A stretch of DNA of 64,000 nt from Cyanobacterium aponinum PCC 10605 (GCF_000317675.1 NC_019776.1:1426001-1490000); one strand, 5' to 3'. Positions 26,634 through 37,120 are shown, counted from the first letter of the stretch. Made by a program: numbers and translations. Notes: generated by a model from the letters alone, not told the origin.

Positions 26634-28670
26634 TTAAATTTTATTAACCACAACATTAGTCAAAAATTTTTCTAATCCTTGAATACAATCTAAATCATAG
26701 AACAATTTATGTTTATTCTTTTTCATTTTATCAATTATGTTTTGTCTCCATTGCAAATTATTTCCTAGTTTTATTGCCATCTCGATATACTCTTTTTCTG
26801 AATAAGTAATAGTCTCTTCCATATCAATCATTTTTAAAATTCCGTAAGAATGTCTGCTCCTCATAAACTCTCCCGGACAAGTTACAATGGGGAGATCACA
26901 GCTTACAGCTAATCTACAAGTATTATCCGCTGACCAAGTAAATGTATCCAGAAAAATATCTCCCACCATATGTAAACTCATAAATTTTTCTTCATTTAAA
27001 CGAGGTAAAATAATACAATAGTCATGATAGTTTAAATGATATTTAACAAAGGCTTTTTTTAATCTTTTTCTAAATATATGATTAACATATTTACTAATGG
27101 GAAATTCAATAAAAATAAATTTAGCTAAAGGAATTTGAGTAGCAATTTCAGGGTAAATATAATCAAATTGTGGTAAATATTTAAATAAAGATTGAGTGGA
27201 TAAATAAAGGATAGAATTATGATCAAAACCAAATGCTTCTCTGTTTGTTATTTTTTTTGGTAAATTTATATCTTCTAAATAAAAACCATTATTTGGTAAT
27301 AAAATGAGCTTTTCTGTATAATAATTTTTACTATTTTCCGTTTCCATTAACTCTCTGGATATGTAATAATCTATGGTAGATAAACCAGAAGTAATTGGAT
27401 GCCCAAAAGTAACACACTGAATTGATACTAAACGAATACTTGCCAAAATATTCGTAATAGGTTTCATTCCTATATCTGTATAAATTACAACATTTAATTG
27501 ATCTTTATTAATTGTTTCTATAGTTGTGTTCAAGTCTGATGAACAAAAGTAAAAATTATCGCTATATTTGATAAATTCTTTTGTTATATAATCTTCTGTA
27601 ACTTCTAAGTAGTAGCAATTAATAATAAACTTGTTTTTATCTAAAGACTTAATCCATCCTAATGCCCAATTAGCCCCATTATGATTTCTAAAATGACAAG
27701 AAATAATACCTATCTTAATTCTTCTTTTATTATCATTGTTTACTGTATATTTGCTAGTTGTAGGATAATTAGCTTTAGTAATTTTTTCTACTAAATCGCC
27801 ATATTTTTTTTGAATCTTGAGATCATTTTTACCTTGATATTGAAGATAAAAATTCGTACTTAAACTAATAGCCGTTAAAGCATTTTTTTTCTCCATTTCA
27901 TTTTTTAGACACAAATTTTGAAAGATATTATCTAAATGCTCAGTAAATCTTTTTCTATAAAACTCTATTTCTTCTTCACTTTCATAAATAATGGGTAATA
28001 TTTTGGCGTTTTCTAACTGAAAAATTATATTATCAGGATTCAATTTTAAACCTTGTTCAGCAAAGGCGATCGCCTCTTTTGCCCTACCGTTATTCTTGAG
28101 AAATTGCACCATCGCCAAGTATAAATTTTGCTCGAAAGGGAATTTTTCGACACCTTGCTTCAAGATTAAAAATAGTTCTTCGTGACGATATTGTTTCGCT
28201 AAAAATTGAGCATATTCTAAATAAATAGCATGATCTGAATAATTAGAATTGATTAGATGCTTAAAAATAATTTCTGCTTCTTCTTGACTATTTATTTGTA
28301 AATTTAAATCAAGTAAACATTTATAATTGAGTAAATTATCTTCATCTAAAGTTATCAACTGTTCATAAAATAATTTAGCTTCTTGATAATAATTTGATAT
28401 AACTAATTCTCTTGCTAATTTGTGGATAAAATCTACTAATTCTTGAGTTGTTTTGTCTATATCATCACTTTCCCACAACACCGACATCCATATAGATTGA
28501 GCCATATCTATTTGATTATTTAATAAATAAGCAGAACTTAAATACCAATAATTATTTATATCATTAGGAAAAGATGATATAGATTTTTCACAAATACTAA
28601 TTAATTTGTTTACTTCTCCTTTCCGATAAAATTTGACAACATCGGCATAATTAATCTTATTCATGTTCAA
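26634..28670 (-). CDS. SPINDLY/OGT-like (GT41) glycosyltransferase, copy 2
   Basis: A 678-residue protein. The N-terminal ~220 residues are degenerate TPRs (SSAYLLNNQIDMAQSIW, NNGRAKEAIAFAEQGLKL). The catalytic half has RIKIGIISCHFRNHNGANWA with the His kept, VSIQCVTFGHPITSGLSTID, and a Lys in SLFKYLPQFDY. The donor-site region is unusual, TWSADNTCRLAVSCDLPIVT, where other copies have a Phe-Asn-Gly-Ala or similar segment. Like copy 1 it lacks the KQFTxEMEKAYQQMW C-terminus of copies 3-6. Its start overlaps the end of copy 3 by 14 bases. Confidence 0.83.
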   Translation of the reverse strand: MNMNKINYADVVKFYRKGEVNKLISICEKSISSFPNDINNYWYLSSAYLLNNQIDMAQSIWMSVLWESDDIDKTTQELVDFIHKLARELVISNYYQEAKLFYEQLITLDEDNLLNYKCLLDLNLQINSQEEAEIIFKHLINSNYSDHAIYLEYAQFLAKQYRHEELFLILKQGVEKFPFEQNLYLAMVQFLKNNGRAKEAIAFAEQGLKLNPDNIIFQLENAKILPIIYESEEEIEFYRKRFTEHLDNIFQNLCLKNEMEKKNALTAISLSTNFYLQYQGKNDLKIQKKYGDLVEKITKANYPTTSKYTVNNDNKRRIKIGIISCHFRNHNGANWALGWIKSLDKNKFIINCYYLEVTEDYITKEFIKYSDNFYFCSSDLNTTIETINKDQLNVVIYTDIGMKPITNILASIRLVSIQCVTFGHPITSGLSTIDYYISRELMETENSKNYYTEKLILLPNNGFYLEDINLPKKITNREAFGFDHNSILYLSTQSLFKYLPQFDYIYPEIATQIPLAKFIFIEFPISKYVNHIFRKRLKKAFVKYHLNYHDYCIILPRLNEEKFMSLHMVGDIFLDTFTWSADNTCRLAVSCDLPIVTCPGEFMRSRHSYGILKMIDMEETITYSEKEYIEMAIKLGNNLQWRQNIIDKMKKNKHKLFYDLDCIQGLEKFLTNVVVNKI

Positions 28671-30513
28671 CTGATTCTTTTTTTATTTGTTTGCTAACAT
28701 ATATTTCCCACATTTGTTGATATGCCTTTTCCATATCCCTAGTAAACTGTTTAGCATCCCACAAAGGTGATGTTTTCTTAGATTGTCTCAATTTCCAATA
28801 TACTTTTTTTCTTAATTCTTCATCCGTACCAAACTTAACTCCCCATTGAATATATTCCTCATCAGTGTAAGCAATACCTTCAGTGATACCCAAATTTTTA
28901 AGGAAAGTATAACCCTGACGGGCGTGGAATTGTTCACCAACTCTAGTGACAAGGGGAATATTTAACCATAAAGCATCAAGGGTGCTAGTTGCCCCATTAA
29001 AAGGATAATTATCTAGTAGAATATTAGTTAAGAAAAAATTAGCTCTGTAATTGAGGAGAGGTACAAAAGGTAAAAGTTTGATTCTATTAACGTCCACTCC
29101 CTCTTGTTCTACAATTTTTTTTATACTTTTATCATTGCCATTACATTGAATAAAAAGATAACTATTATCAACTTGTTTTAAAATTTTTAGTTGCAATCTT
29201 AAGGATTTTTCACTCTTTTTCCATCCTGTTTGAATTGTCCAATAAATAATTGCATCTTCGTTTACTATCCCATCTACCTTCGATAATAATCTAGGTGTAC
29301 CACTTTCAAAACCATCCACCGCAAGATAACAATTAGGTAAACGCCAAATTTTTTCCTGATAATAAGTTTGGGCATTGTCAGGTAAAACAAAAGAATCTGC
29401 TATAAAATAATCAATGGTAGGAATCCCCGTAGAATCTAAACCTAAGCAACTTGCCTGAATAGGGGCTAACTTAAAAGTCATTACTTGAGAAGTTCTATGA
29501 TTAGTTAAACAATCTAAATCCACTAAAATATCTAATTCATCTTGACTAATTTGGTTAACTATTTCTGTAATATTAGCAACAGGAAATTTACGATATTTAG
29601 TAGCATTTTTAAAAAACCATTGTTGGGTTATCTCATCTTCATAATCACTCATTAAATAAATAAAAACCTCAAATTTATCACGGTCATAATATTTTAATAA
29701 CCACCGAGATAAATAACCCACAGGATTATGGCGAAAGGCACTGGAAATATATCCTATTTTTAATTTTTTTGTTGATTTTATATTGTCTTTCTTTACTTGA
29801 GTCTGTTTCGATAAAGATAATATTAAAGATGAATATTTTGCTCTAGTTTCTTTGGTAAATAATTTCGCAATTTGATTCTGTAAAAATCTATTTTGAGAAA
29901 GATTATCTTCTCTTGCTATTAATGGAGGAGTAATACTCACAAATACATCTTCAATAAATCTTGGAGCAACTTGAGATTCAATGGTTTTATATAAATTGAT
30001 TTTAAACTCTTCTAAATATGGGGGAAGAATATCCCACATTCCCCCTGCAGTTATCACTTCAAAAATTAAATAATGAAGGTAAACTTTCAGACCTAAATTA
30101 TCTGCTTTAGTATATATTTGTTGTGCTAAAGTTAAGGCCTGTTGATAATCTTCAAGTAATAAATAATGCCAAGTCAGATTTTTTTCTAAATAGAGGTCAT
30201 TCGGTTTTATTTTTATACATAGTTCTAGTAACTGAATAGAAAAATCAGGAAATTTACTCTTTGATAATTGGTAAACATGATCAAGTTTTTTAACACATTC
30301 ATCAATATTATTAACAAAATTAATTCCCTTTCTTAATAAAGGTAAGGCTTTCTCTCTTTCTACTAATAATAATTGGGGAATAACATCCCAAAATAAATTT
30401 ACACTCAATTGATTTTGCGAAATATCCTCTATATTATCTTCTAAATAAGAAATCAATTCTTGGTATTTTTTAGCTTCTAAAAGCTGTTTTATTTCTTGGT
30501 GATAATTCATCAT
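28657..30513 (-). CDS. SPINDLY/OGT-like (GT41) glycosyltransferase, copy 3
   Basis: A 618-residue protein, the shortest of the set. Helical repeats cover ~1-240. The catalytic part has KLKIGYISSAFRHNPVGYL, PIQASCLGLDSTGIPTIDYF, QTGWKKSEKSLRLQ with the Lys kept, YPFNGATSTLDALW and the C-terminal end KQFTRDMEKAYQQMWEIY. In an ungapped comparison of the six copies the column that holds His in four of them is Asn here (RHN); a His is displaced by one residue. The last ~120 residues are nearly identical to copy 4, while the N-terminal halves differ. It abuts copy 4 without a gap. Confidence 0.85.
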   Translation of the reverse strand: MMNYHQEIKQLLEAKKYQELISYLEDNIEDISQNQLSVNLFWDVIPQLLLVEREKALPLLRKGINFVNNIDECVKKLDHVYQLSKSKFPDFSIQLLELCIKIKPNDLYLEKNLTWHYLLLEDYQQALTLAQQIYTKADNLGLKVYLHYLIFEVITAGGMWDILPPYLEEFKINLYKTIESQVAPRFIEDVFVSITPPLIAREDNLSQNRFLQNQIAKLFTKETRAKYSSLILSLSKQTQVKKDNIKSTKKLKIGYISSAFRHNPVGYLSRWLLKYYDRDKFEVFIYLMSDYEDEITQQWFFKNATKYRKFPVANITEIVNQISQDELDILVDLDCLTNHRTSQVMTFKLAPIQASCLGLDSTGIPTIDYFIADSFVLPDNAQTYYQEKIWRLPNCYLAVDGFESGTPRLLSKVDGIVNEDAIIYWTIQTGWKKSEKSLRLQLKILKQVDNSYLFIQCNGNDKSIKKIVEQEGVDVNRIKLLPFVPLLNYRANFFLTNILLDNYPFNGATSTLDALWLNIPLVTRVGEQFHARQGYTFLKNLGITEGIAYTDEEYIQWGVKFGTDEELRKKVYWKLRQSKKTSPLWDAKQFTRDMEKAYQQMWEIYVSKQIKKESVEHE

Positions 30514-32691
30514 TTATCGATTCCCCTGAAGATAAATTGCCCACATTTGTTGATAGGCTTTTTCCATTTCTTTGGCAAACTGTTTACCATTCCATAATGG
30601 AGAAGTTTTTTTCGACTCTTTTAATTTCCAGTAAACTTTTTTTCTTAATTCCTCATCCGTACCAAACTTAACTCCCCATTGGATGTATTCTTCATCAGTG
30701 TAAGCCATACCTTCAGTGATACCCAAATTTTGTAAAAATGTATAACCCTGACGGGAGTGAAATTGTTGCCCGACTCTAGTCACCAAAGGAATATTTAACC
30801 ATAAAGCATCGAGGGTTGTGGTTGCACCATTGAAAGGGTATGTGTCTAAAACCACATCGCCGATGAATAAATTAGCTCGATAATCCTGCAATGGCATATA
30901 AGGTAAAAACTTAATTCTATCTGGATTTACTCCTTCTTGTTGGGCTATTTGTGTAAATAAATTTTTGATGTTATTCATACTCAATTCATTTTTATATCCC
31001 GACACTAAAAAATAACTATCAGCAACTTGCCGTAAGATTTTCATTTGCAAACGAATATACTCAGGGTGTCTTTTTAAGCCTGTTTGTAAGCTCAAATAAA
31101 TAATCGCACTGTTTGAGATACCTAAACTTTCCTTTTTTAAAGATGGAGTATTGACTTCAAAGCCATCAACTGCAATATAAGTATGGGGTAAACGCCAGAT
31201 TTTTTCACGATAATACTGAGAAGCATTTTCAGGCAATACATGAGAATCAACGATAAAATAATCAACAGCAGGTATCCCTGTAGAATCTAAACCTAACCAA
31301 CTAACCTGAATGGGAGCTGGTTTTAGTGTCATTACTGCATTCGTAAAACTATGGGTGAAAGAATCTAACTCCATGAGAATATCTATTTCATCTTTCTTGA
31401 TTTGCTCATAAGTATCTTTTATTTCATCAAAACAATAGTATTGAGTAACTTTATTTTTAAACCATTGATTGGTAAAAAAATCTTCTCTACCTTTGATTTT
31501 GTATATATAAATATCATATTTATCTCGATCTATATATTGGATCAACCAACGACTCAAAATCCCTACACAATTGACTCTAAGAGCTTCGGATAGAAAACCT
31601 ATTTTTAACTTTTTCTTTACAGAAGTATTATTTTGAGTTGAAGAGAGTTGATTTTCTAACAATTCTGTATAGCGTTTTCTGGTTAATTTTTGATATAAAT
31701 TTGATATTTTATTAATTACTTTTCTATTAATTTTAGGTGTATCGTTAAAGTAGAGAAGAAATTGACATATAGAGACTAACATATACTCTATGTATCCTTC
31801 AAAATTATTATTTTCATGTAATTCTAACTGCGATAGTAAAGAAAAATATTTTTGATATAAATCGAAGTAATTATCCCATTTTCCAACCTGAACAGTGCCA
31901 CGCATTAATAAATATATACCATATAATTTTTCTACGTCATTGGTACTATATTTAATAAAATTCAAAGCGGTTTCTTCTAATTTATGAAAATCCTCTGCCC
32001 CGTTATAACATTTATATATTTGTTTTATGAGGGATAAATTATCCGGTTGATACTGCAAACAAATTTTTGTAAGTTCTGCTCCATAATATAAATAATTATT
32101 TTCCAAACCAACTTGATGGGCTTTATTGGAAATAATTTGTAGTAAATTTTTATCTCCATTTTGATTTTCAAGGATAGCGGCGGCTAAATCAATATTAATT
32201 AAAAAGGGAAAGTCTAAAATTTGTGCAAAAACAGAGGATAAAATATCTGTATCTATATCTTTTTTTTGTGTATTTTTAATGGCTTCTACTAAAGATAGAT
32301 TGACTAAATAATCATTATTAATTATCTTTAAATTAATTGCTAATTCTGCCATTAACAATAAATTATTGACTAGATATGGATTATTATCTTTGATAATTTC
32401 CCTTAAGTTGTAGGATAGTTGATAATTATTAAATTTCCATTGTCGGTGTGCTTCTTGGTCTAAAATTTTTATTAATTTTGTTGAGGCAAATTCATCTTCT
32501 GCCATGAGAATTAAAAACCATGTTGCTTGGGCTTCTTCTCTTTTATCTAGGAGAAAATAAACTAAACCTAAATAAATATAACTAATTAAATTATCAGGAT
32601 CTGATTCTAATTTTGTTTCTAAAAGTTCTTGTAGTTCTTGATATTTTTGATTTTGTAAAAAATCATCAATACTATTATCAACATTAAACAT
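30514..32691 (-). CDS. SPINDLY/OGT-like (GT41) glycosyltransferase, copy 4
   Basis: A 725-residue protein. The N-terminal ~340 residues are helical repeats (LISYIYLGLVYFLLDKREEA). The catalytic half has KLKIGFLSEALRVNCVGIL, APIQVSWLGLDSTGIPAVDY, QTGLKRHPEYIRLQ, YPFNGATTTLDALW and KQFAKEMEKAYQQMW. At the position of the N-lobe His it has Asn (RVN), as in copy 3. The genes on both sides abut it with no spacer, which points to translational coupling. Confidence 0.86.
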   Translation of the reverse strand: MFNVDNSIDDFLQNQKYQELQELLETKLESDPDNLISYIYLGLVYFLLDKREEAQATWFLILMAEDEFASTKLIKILDQEAHRQWKFNNYQLSYNLREIIKDNNPYLVNNLLLMAELAINLKIINNDYLVNLSLVEAIKNTQKKDIDTDILSSVFAQILDFPFLINIDLAAAILENQNGDKNLLQIISNKAHQVGLENNYLYYGAELTKICLQYQPDNLSLIKQIYKCYNGAEDFHKLEETALNFIKYSTNDVEKLYGIYLLMRGTVQVGKWDNYFDLYQKYFSLLSQLELHENNNFEGYIEYMLVSICQFLLYFNDTPKINRKVINKISNLYQKLTRKRYTELLENQLSSTQNNTSVKKKLKIGFLSEALRVNCVGILSRWLIQYIDRDKYDIYIYKIKGREDFFTNQWFKNKVTQYYCFDEIKDTYEQIKKDEIDILMELDSFTHSFTNAVMTLKPAPIQVSWLGLDSTGIPAVDYFIVDSHVLPENASQYYREKIWRLPHTYIAVDGFEVNTPSLKKESLGISNSAIIYLSLQTGLKRHPEYIRLQMKILRQVADSYFLVSGYKNELSMNNIKNLFTQIAQQEGVNPDRIKFLPYMPLQDYRANLFIGDVVLDTYPFNGATTTLDALWLNIPLVTRVGQQFHSRQGYTFLQNLGITEGMAYTDEEYIQWGVKFGTDEELRKKVYWKLKESKKTSPLWNGKQFAKEMEKAYQQMWAIYLQGNR

Positions 32692-34866
32692 TTATTGATT
32701 CTCCTCGAGATAAATTTGCCACATTTGCTGATAAGCGTTTTCCATTTCTTTGGTAAATTGTTTACTATTCCACAAGGGAGATTTTCTTTTAGATTGCCTT
32801 AATTTCCAGCTAATATCTCTCCTTAAATCTTCATTTGTTGCTAGTTTTACACCCCATGTTATGTATTCTTCATCTGTCCACGCAATACCTTCTTGAATGT
32901 TGGTATTCATCATAAATCCATAGGCATTGCGGGAGGCAAATTGTTCTCCTACCCTAGTCACAGTAGGGATTTCTGCCCATAGTGCTTCGAGGGTTGTGGT
33001 GGCGCCATTGTAGGGATATGTATCGAGGAAAATATCTGCGATCGCCAAATTTGCCCGATGTAGTTCTACGGTTTCATCATAAGGAATAAATCTTAATCTA
33101 TCTTGAATGTTATCAAATTTATCAGCACATTCATAGATATATTTTTTTAACCTTGTCTCATCTTGTTTTACTTTAAAAATCAAATAACTATTTTCTACTT
33201 GACTAATAATTTGCATTTGTAGGTTAACCAAATGGGGATTGAGTTTTGCAGAATTTTGTACGTTTAAAAATATAACGGCAAACTCTGGAATGTTTAAATC
33301 AGCTCTTTTTAAAGTAGGATTAGCCATTTCAAAACCATCCACCGCCAGATAAGTATGGGGTAATCGCCAAATTTTTTCTTGGTAGTGTTGTTCGCTTTGT
33401 GGCGGAATTACATAATCATCGGCAATAAAATAATCTATATTTGGTATTCCTGTAGCATCCATGCCTAACCATGTCACTTGAATGGGGGCTGGTTTTGCCA
33501 CAGTTACCAAACAAGAGCTATTTAAGGTTAAACTGTCTAAATCTACTAAAATATTGATTTTGTCATTGTAGATAGCATTAATTAAACTACGGGTATCTTT
33601 TTGAACTTTCGTTATTTTTGAGGCGTGGGGTTTAAACCATTTTTCGGTGATGTCATCTTCACGATTTTGATTCATGTATAGATGTATATCGAAGTTTTCT
33701 TTGTCGTGATAAAGCATTAACCATCTTGAGAGAAAACCAACGGAATGATTTTTTAGGGTGTGGGCGAGATAGCCTATTTTTAGCTTTTCTTTTTTTTGAG
33801 GTTTATGGAAGGTAAATGAAGGATAATTTGATTGATTAACCTGTTGAAATATTTTGGCAGTTTGGTTGATTAGCTTACGATTATAGCTAAGATCATCTTT
33901 GAGATACCAAAAGTTTATACCACCAATGATAAAACTATCTTTACTCTGAGATTGTTTTAAGTCTTCGATATGATTCTCTATATTTTCATATAATTTGTAC
34001 TGTTGTTCAGCTAAGATTAAGGCTTTATCCCATTGGGCAACGGTGAGATAGGTATTAAGTAGTAAATTCTGGCTTTCTAGTTTATCAGAGAAATTATGGC
34101 TTCTATCTCGATATTGTTCACAAATAGCGATAAGTTTGTCGATGTCTTTGGTTTTTTTATAAAAACTATATAGGTTGCGATAAATATCTAGTTGTTGATG
34201 GGGAAATAGGTTACAAACTTCTAGTAAACGAATGGCATAAATAGTGTATTGTTTTTTTCTTTCTATGTCGGTGGCAAGATTAACAATTTTAGTGATTATT
34301 TTTTCATTGCCTTGGGTATATGTCAGGATTGATTGGATTAATAAAACAGTTTGTTCGTAAGGATATTCTAAGATATGAGGAATAAAATCAAGAATGAGGG
34401 CAAAATCAATACTATCTTTATCTGCTGTGGCGATTAATTCTTTTAGATTATATTCTTCTAATTGGTTAATCTCAAACTCAGATAATTTGATTTGTAGGAT
34501 AACGACTGTAAGAAGGTTATTAATATTTTCGGGATCAATTTCTGCTATTTGTTGGCAAATTAATAAGTGGAGTTTGTTATGGGATAATTTTTCTTGTCTG
34601 AGGGCTTCTAAATTGAGTATTTCTAATAATTCTTGGGAATATTGTTGTAAGTCTTGTGCTACTTGGGCGAAGATAAAAAACCATGTTTCTTGGGCTTGGG
34701 TTAAATTTTCATCTAATAAATAAGCTAATCCTAAATACCAGTAATTAGTAATTATATCGGGATTTGTTTCGATCGCCCCGAGATAGTAATCTATTAAATT
34801 GTGATAATTCTGGCTAGAATCCTCTGGGGTGACTTTTGATAACCATTGCTGATAGTGATTTTTCAT
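32692..34866 (-). CDS. SPINDLY/OGT-like (GT41) glycosyltransferase, copy 5
   Basis: A 724-residue protein. N-terminal repeats include NYWYLGLAYLLDENLTQAQ. The catalytic part has KLKIGYLAHTLKNHSVGFL with the His present, APIQVTWLGMDATGIPNIDY, NSAKLNPHLVNLQ with the Lys, YPYNGATTTLEALW and KQFTKEMENAYQQMW. It is closest to copy 6 in the catalytic half. It is separated from copy 6 by 13 bases and abuts copy 4. All motifs expected for activity are present. Confidence 0.87.
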   Translation of the reverse strand: MKNHYQQWLSKVTPEDSSQNYHNLIDYYLGAIETNPDIITNYWYLGLAYLLDENLTQAQETWFFIFAQVAQDLQQYSQELLEILNLEALRQEKLSHNKLHLLICQQIAEIDPENINNLLTVVILQIKLSEFEINQLEEYNLKELIATADKDSIDFALILDFIPHILEYPYEQTVLLIQSILTYTQGNEKIITKIVNLATDIERKKQYTIYAIRLLEVCNLFPHQQLDIYRNLYSFYKKTKDIDKLIAICEQYRDRSHNFSDKLESQNLLLNTYLTVAQWDKALILAEQQYKLYENIENHIEDLKQSQSKDSFIIGGINFWYLKDDLSYNRKLINQTAKIFQQVNQSNYPSFTFHKPQKKEKLKIGYLAHTLKNHSVGFLSRWLMLYHDKENFDIHLYMNQNREDDITEKWFKPHASKITKVQKDTRSLINAIYNDKINILVDLDSLTLNSSCLVTVAKPAPIQVTWLGMDATGIPNIDYFIADDYVIPPQSEQHYQEKIWRLPHTYLAVDGFEMANPTLKRADLNIPEFAVIFLNVQNSAKLNPHLVNLQMQIISQVENSYLIFKVKQDETRLKKYIYECADKFDNIQDRLRFIPYDETVELHRANLAIADIFLDTYPYNGATTTLEALWAEIPTVTRVGEQFASRNAYGFMMNTNIQEGIAWTDEEYITWGVKLATNEDLRRDISWKLRQSKRKSPLWNSKQFTKEMENAYQQMWQIYLEENQ

Positions 34867-34879
34867 CTTTATTTTTTTA

Positions 34880-37120
34880 TTACCCTATACTTTTTAAGTA
34901 AATTTGCCACATTTGTTGATAAGCTTTTTCCATGTCTCTGGTAAATTGTTCAGTGTTCCATAGACTAGAATTGAGTTTTGATTGTTGTAATTGTTCTCTA
35001 ATTTTCTCTCTTAATTTGCCACTATTACCAAATTTGATACCCCATTCTATATATTTCCGGTCAGTCCAAGCAATACCTTCTTCTATACCTAAATTTTTTA
35101 AAAAACTATAACCCTGTCGGGCGTGATATTGTTGCCCTACCCTTGTTACTAAGGGGATATTTTGCCACAGACTATCTAAAACGGTTACGGCACCATTAAA
35201 AGGGTAAGTATCTAAGATTATATCTGCGATCGCCAAGTTTGCTCGATAAATAGCGGGAGGATAACTAGGAATAAATCTGATTCTATCTTTCACCCCTTGA
35301 AACTTATCGGCGAGGGAATAAAGATATTTTTTTAAGACATTTTTATCTTTTCTTACATTAAAAAGAAGATAGCTATTTTTAACATTCTGGATAATTTCCA
35401 TTTGCATTTGAACAATATGGGGATTAAGTTTAGCAGCATTTTGCATATTAAGATAAATAACTGCATCATCGGGGATATTAAGTTGTTTTCTGGTTAAAGT
35501 TTTTTCTCCTATTTCAAGGTTATCAATGGCTAAATAATTATGGGGCAAACGCCATAGTTTTTCTTGGTAATATTCTTGGGCATTTTCTGGTAAAACATAA
35601 GGATCAACGATAAAATAATCAATATTGGGTATGCCACTGGCATCTAAACCTAACCATGTAACCTGAATTGGTGCTGGTTTTACAGCCATAACAGTACAGG
35701 TTAAGTTTTGAGTTACACTGTCTAAATCTACTAAAATATCGATGTCATCGTCATAAATTTTTTCAGTTAACGCTCTGACATTTCTATTGCCCCTAAATAT
35801 TTGAGAAACATAGGGTTGAAAGTCTTTGGTGGTTATTTCATCGATTTTTCCCTGAGCCATGTAAAGATTGATGTCAAACTTGGTGCGATCGTGATTACGA
35901 ATTAAACAACGGGAAATATAACCTACGGCATGGTCGTTAAAAGTATGAGCGATATAACCTATTTTTAAAACTTTTTTAGGTTCTATTATTCTTAATTTTA
36001 AAGGATAAAATTGCCCTTGATCTGCTTCAGCTTTGGGAGGTAATAGACATTCTTGATGTTGATATTGAAAAACAAAATTAGGATAACAAGGTTTATTAAT
36101 ATCTTGAAAAACTTGAGCAACTTTATTGATTAAATTACGGTTATATTGTGGCAAATCCTGACAATAAAAAAAGTCAATTATTCCTATGATGATAATCTCT
36201 TTATTTTGTTCGTCTTTTAAACTATCTTTTTTTTCTTCTATCTGTTCATATAATTGACTTTGTTCGCTGACTAATTGAGCAAAATTATCCCTGTCTCCCA
36301 TGGTGCGATAATAGGATAATAAGCAATTAATACTACTCAATTTTTCTATATAATTACTAGCTTTTTGGTAATACTGTTGACAGATATTCAATTGTTTTTC
36401 ATAGTTTTTTATTCGTTCATAAAATTTATTAAGGTGAATAAAAATACGACTATCTTCGTGATTAAAATAATTACAAAGCTCTAATAAATCAATAGCATAA
36501 TTAATATGATTCTTTTCTTCTCCCATGGAAATAGCCACACTTTTTATTTTATTCATTACCTCCTGATTACCTTGAGAATAGTGTAAAATTGATTCTGCTA
36601 ATAATACACTTAAACCATGGGTATATTTTTTTAAAATATCTTCTAAAATAGTTAAAACTAGTAATAAATTTAGAGTATCAGGAGCACTATTTTTTATTTT
36701 ATTGATAATGTCATAATGTAAAATATTTTCTATATTAAAAGTTTCTAATAAAAGTTCTAAATTAATAATGTGTAGTTGATTATTAACATCAGTCTCGTCA
36801 AGATCGTTTATCTGTTGTCGGATTAATAAACTTAGGGAGTAATTACTAGAATATAACTGTCGTAGAGCTTCAGTTTCAAGAATATTTTTAAGAATTTCTA
36901 TACTTTGATCATATGCAGATTCTTCGATGTTGGATAGACATAATAACCAAGTAGCTTGGGCATTTTCTAAGTTTTTATTTAATAAATAGGCTAATCCTAA
37001 ATACCAATAATTAATGATATTATTGGGATCTGTGTTGATAATTTGTTGATAATAGTCAATTATTTTTGAATATTTTTTTTCTTCTAGTAGATGAATAATG
37101 GAAGGATGCCAACTATACAT
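34880..37120 (-). CDS. SPINDLY/OGT-like (GT41) glycosyltransferase, copy 6
   Basis: A 746-residue protein, first of the six in transcription order. N-terminal repeats include NYWYLGLAYLLNKNLENAQ. The catalytic half has VLKIGYIAHTFNDHAVGYI with the His, APIQVTWLGLDASGIPNIDY, NAAKLNPHIVQMQ with the Lys, YPFNGAVTVLDSLW and EQFTRDMEKAYQQMW. A short insert (PPKAEADQGQFYP) precedes the catalytic domain. The start is 28 bases after the stop of the membrane-anchored gene at 37149, so it probably shares a transcript with that gene and the pilin gene at 37947. Confidence 0.87.
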   Translation of the reverse strand: MYSWHPSIIHLLEEKKYSKIIDYYQQIINTDPNNIINYWYLGLAYLLNKNLENAQATWLLCLSNIEESAYDQSIEILKNILETEALRQLYSSNYSLSLLIRQQINDLDETDVNNQLHIINLELLLETFNIENILHYDIINKIKNSAPDTLNLLLVLTILEDILKKYTHGLSVLLAESILHYSQGNQEVMNKIKSVAISMGEEKNHINYAIDLLELCNYFNHEDSRIFIHLNKFYERIKNYEKQLNICQQYYQKASNYIEKLSSINCLLSYYRTMGDRDNFAQLVSEQSQLYEQIEEKKDSLKDEQNKEIIIIGIIDFFYCQDLPQYNRNLINKVAQVFQDINKPCYPNFVFQYQHQECLLPPKAEADQGQFYPLKLRIIEPKKVLKIGYIAHTFNDHAVGYISRCLIRNHDRTKFDINLYMAQGKIDEITTKDFQPYVSQIFRGNRNVRALTEKIYDDDIDILVDLDSVTQNLTCTVMAVKPAPIQVTWLGLDASGIPNIDYFIVDPYVLPENAQEYYQEKLWRLPHNYLAIDNLEIGEKTLTRKQLNIPDDAVIYLNMQNAAKLNPHIVQMQMEIIQNVKNSYLLFNVRKDKNVLKKYLYSLADKFQGVKDRIRFIPSYPPAIYRANLAIADIILDTYPFNGAVTVLDSLWQNIPLVTRVGQQYHARQGYSFLKNLGIEEGIAWTDRKYIEWGIKFGNSGKLREKIREQLQQSKLNSSLWNTEQFTRDMEKAYQQMWQIYLKSIG

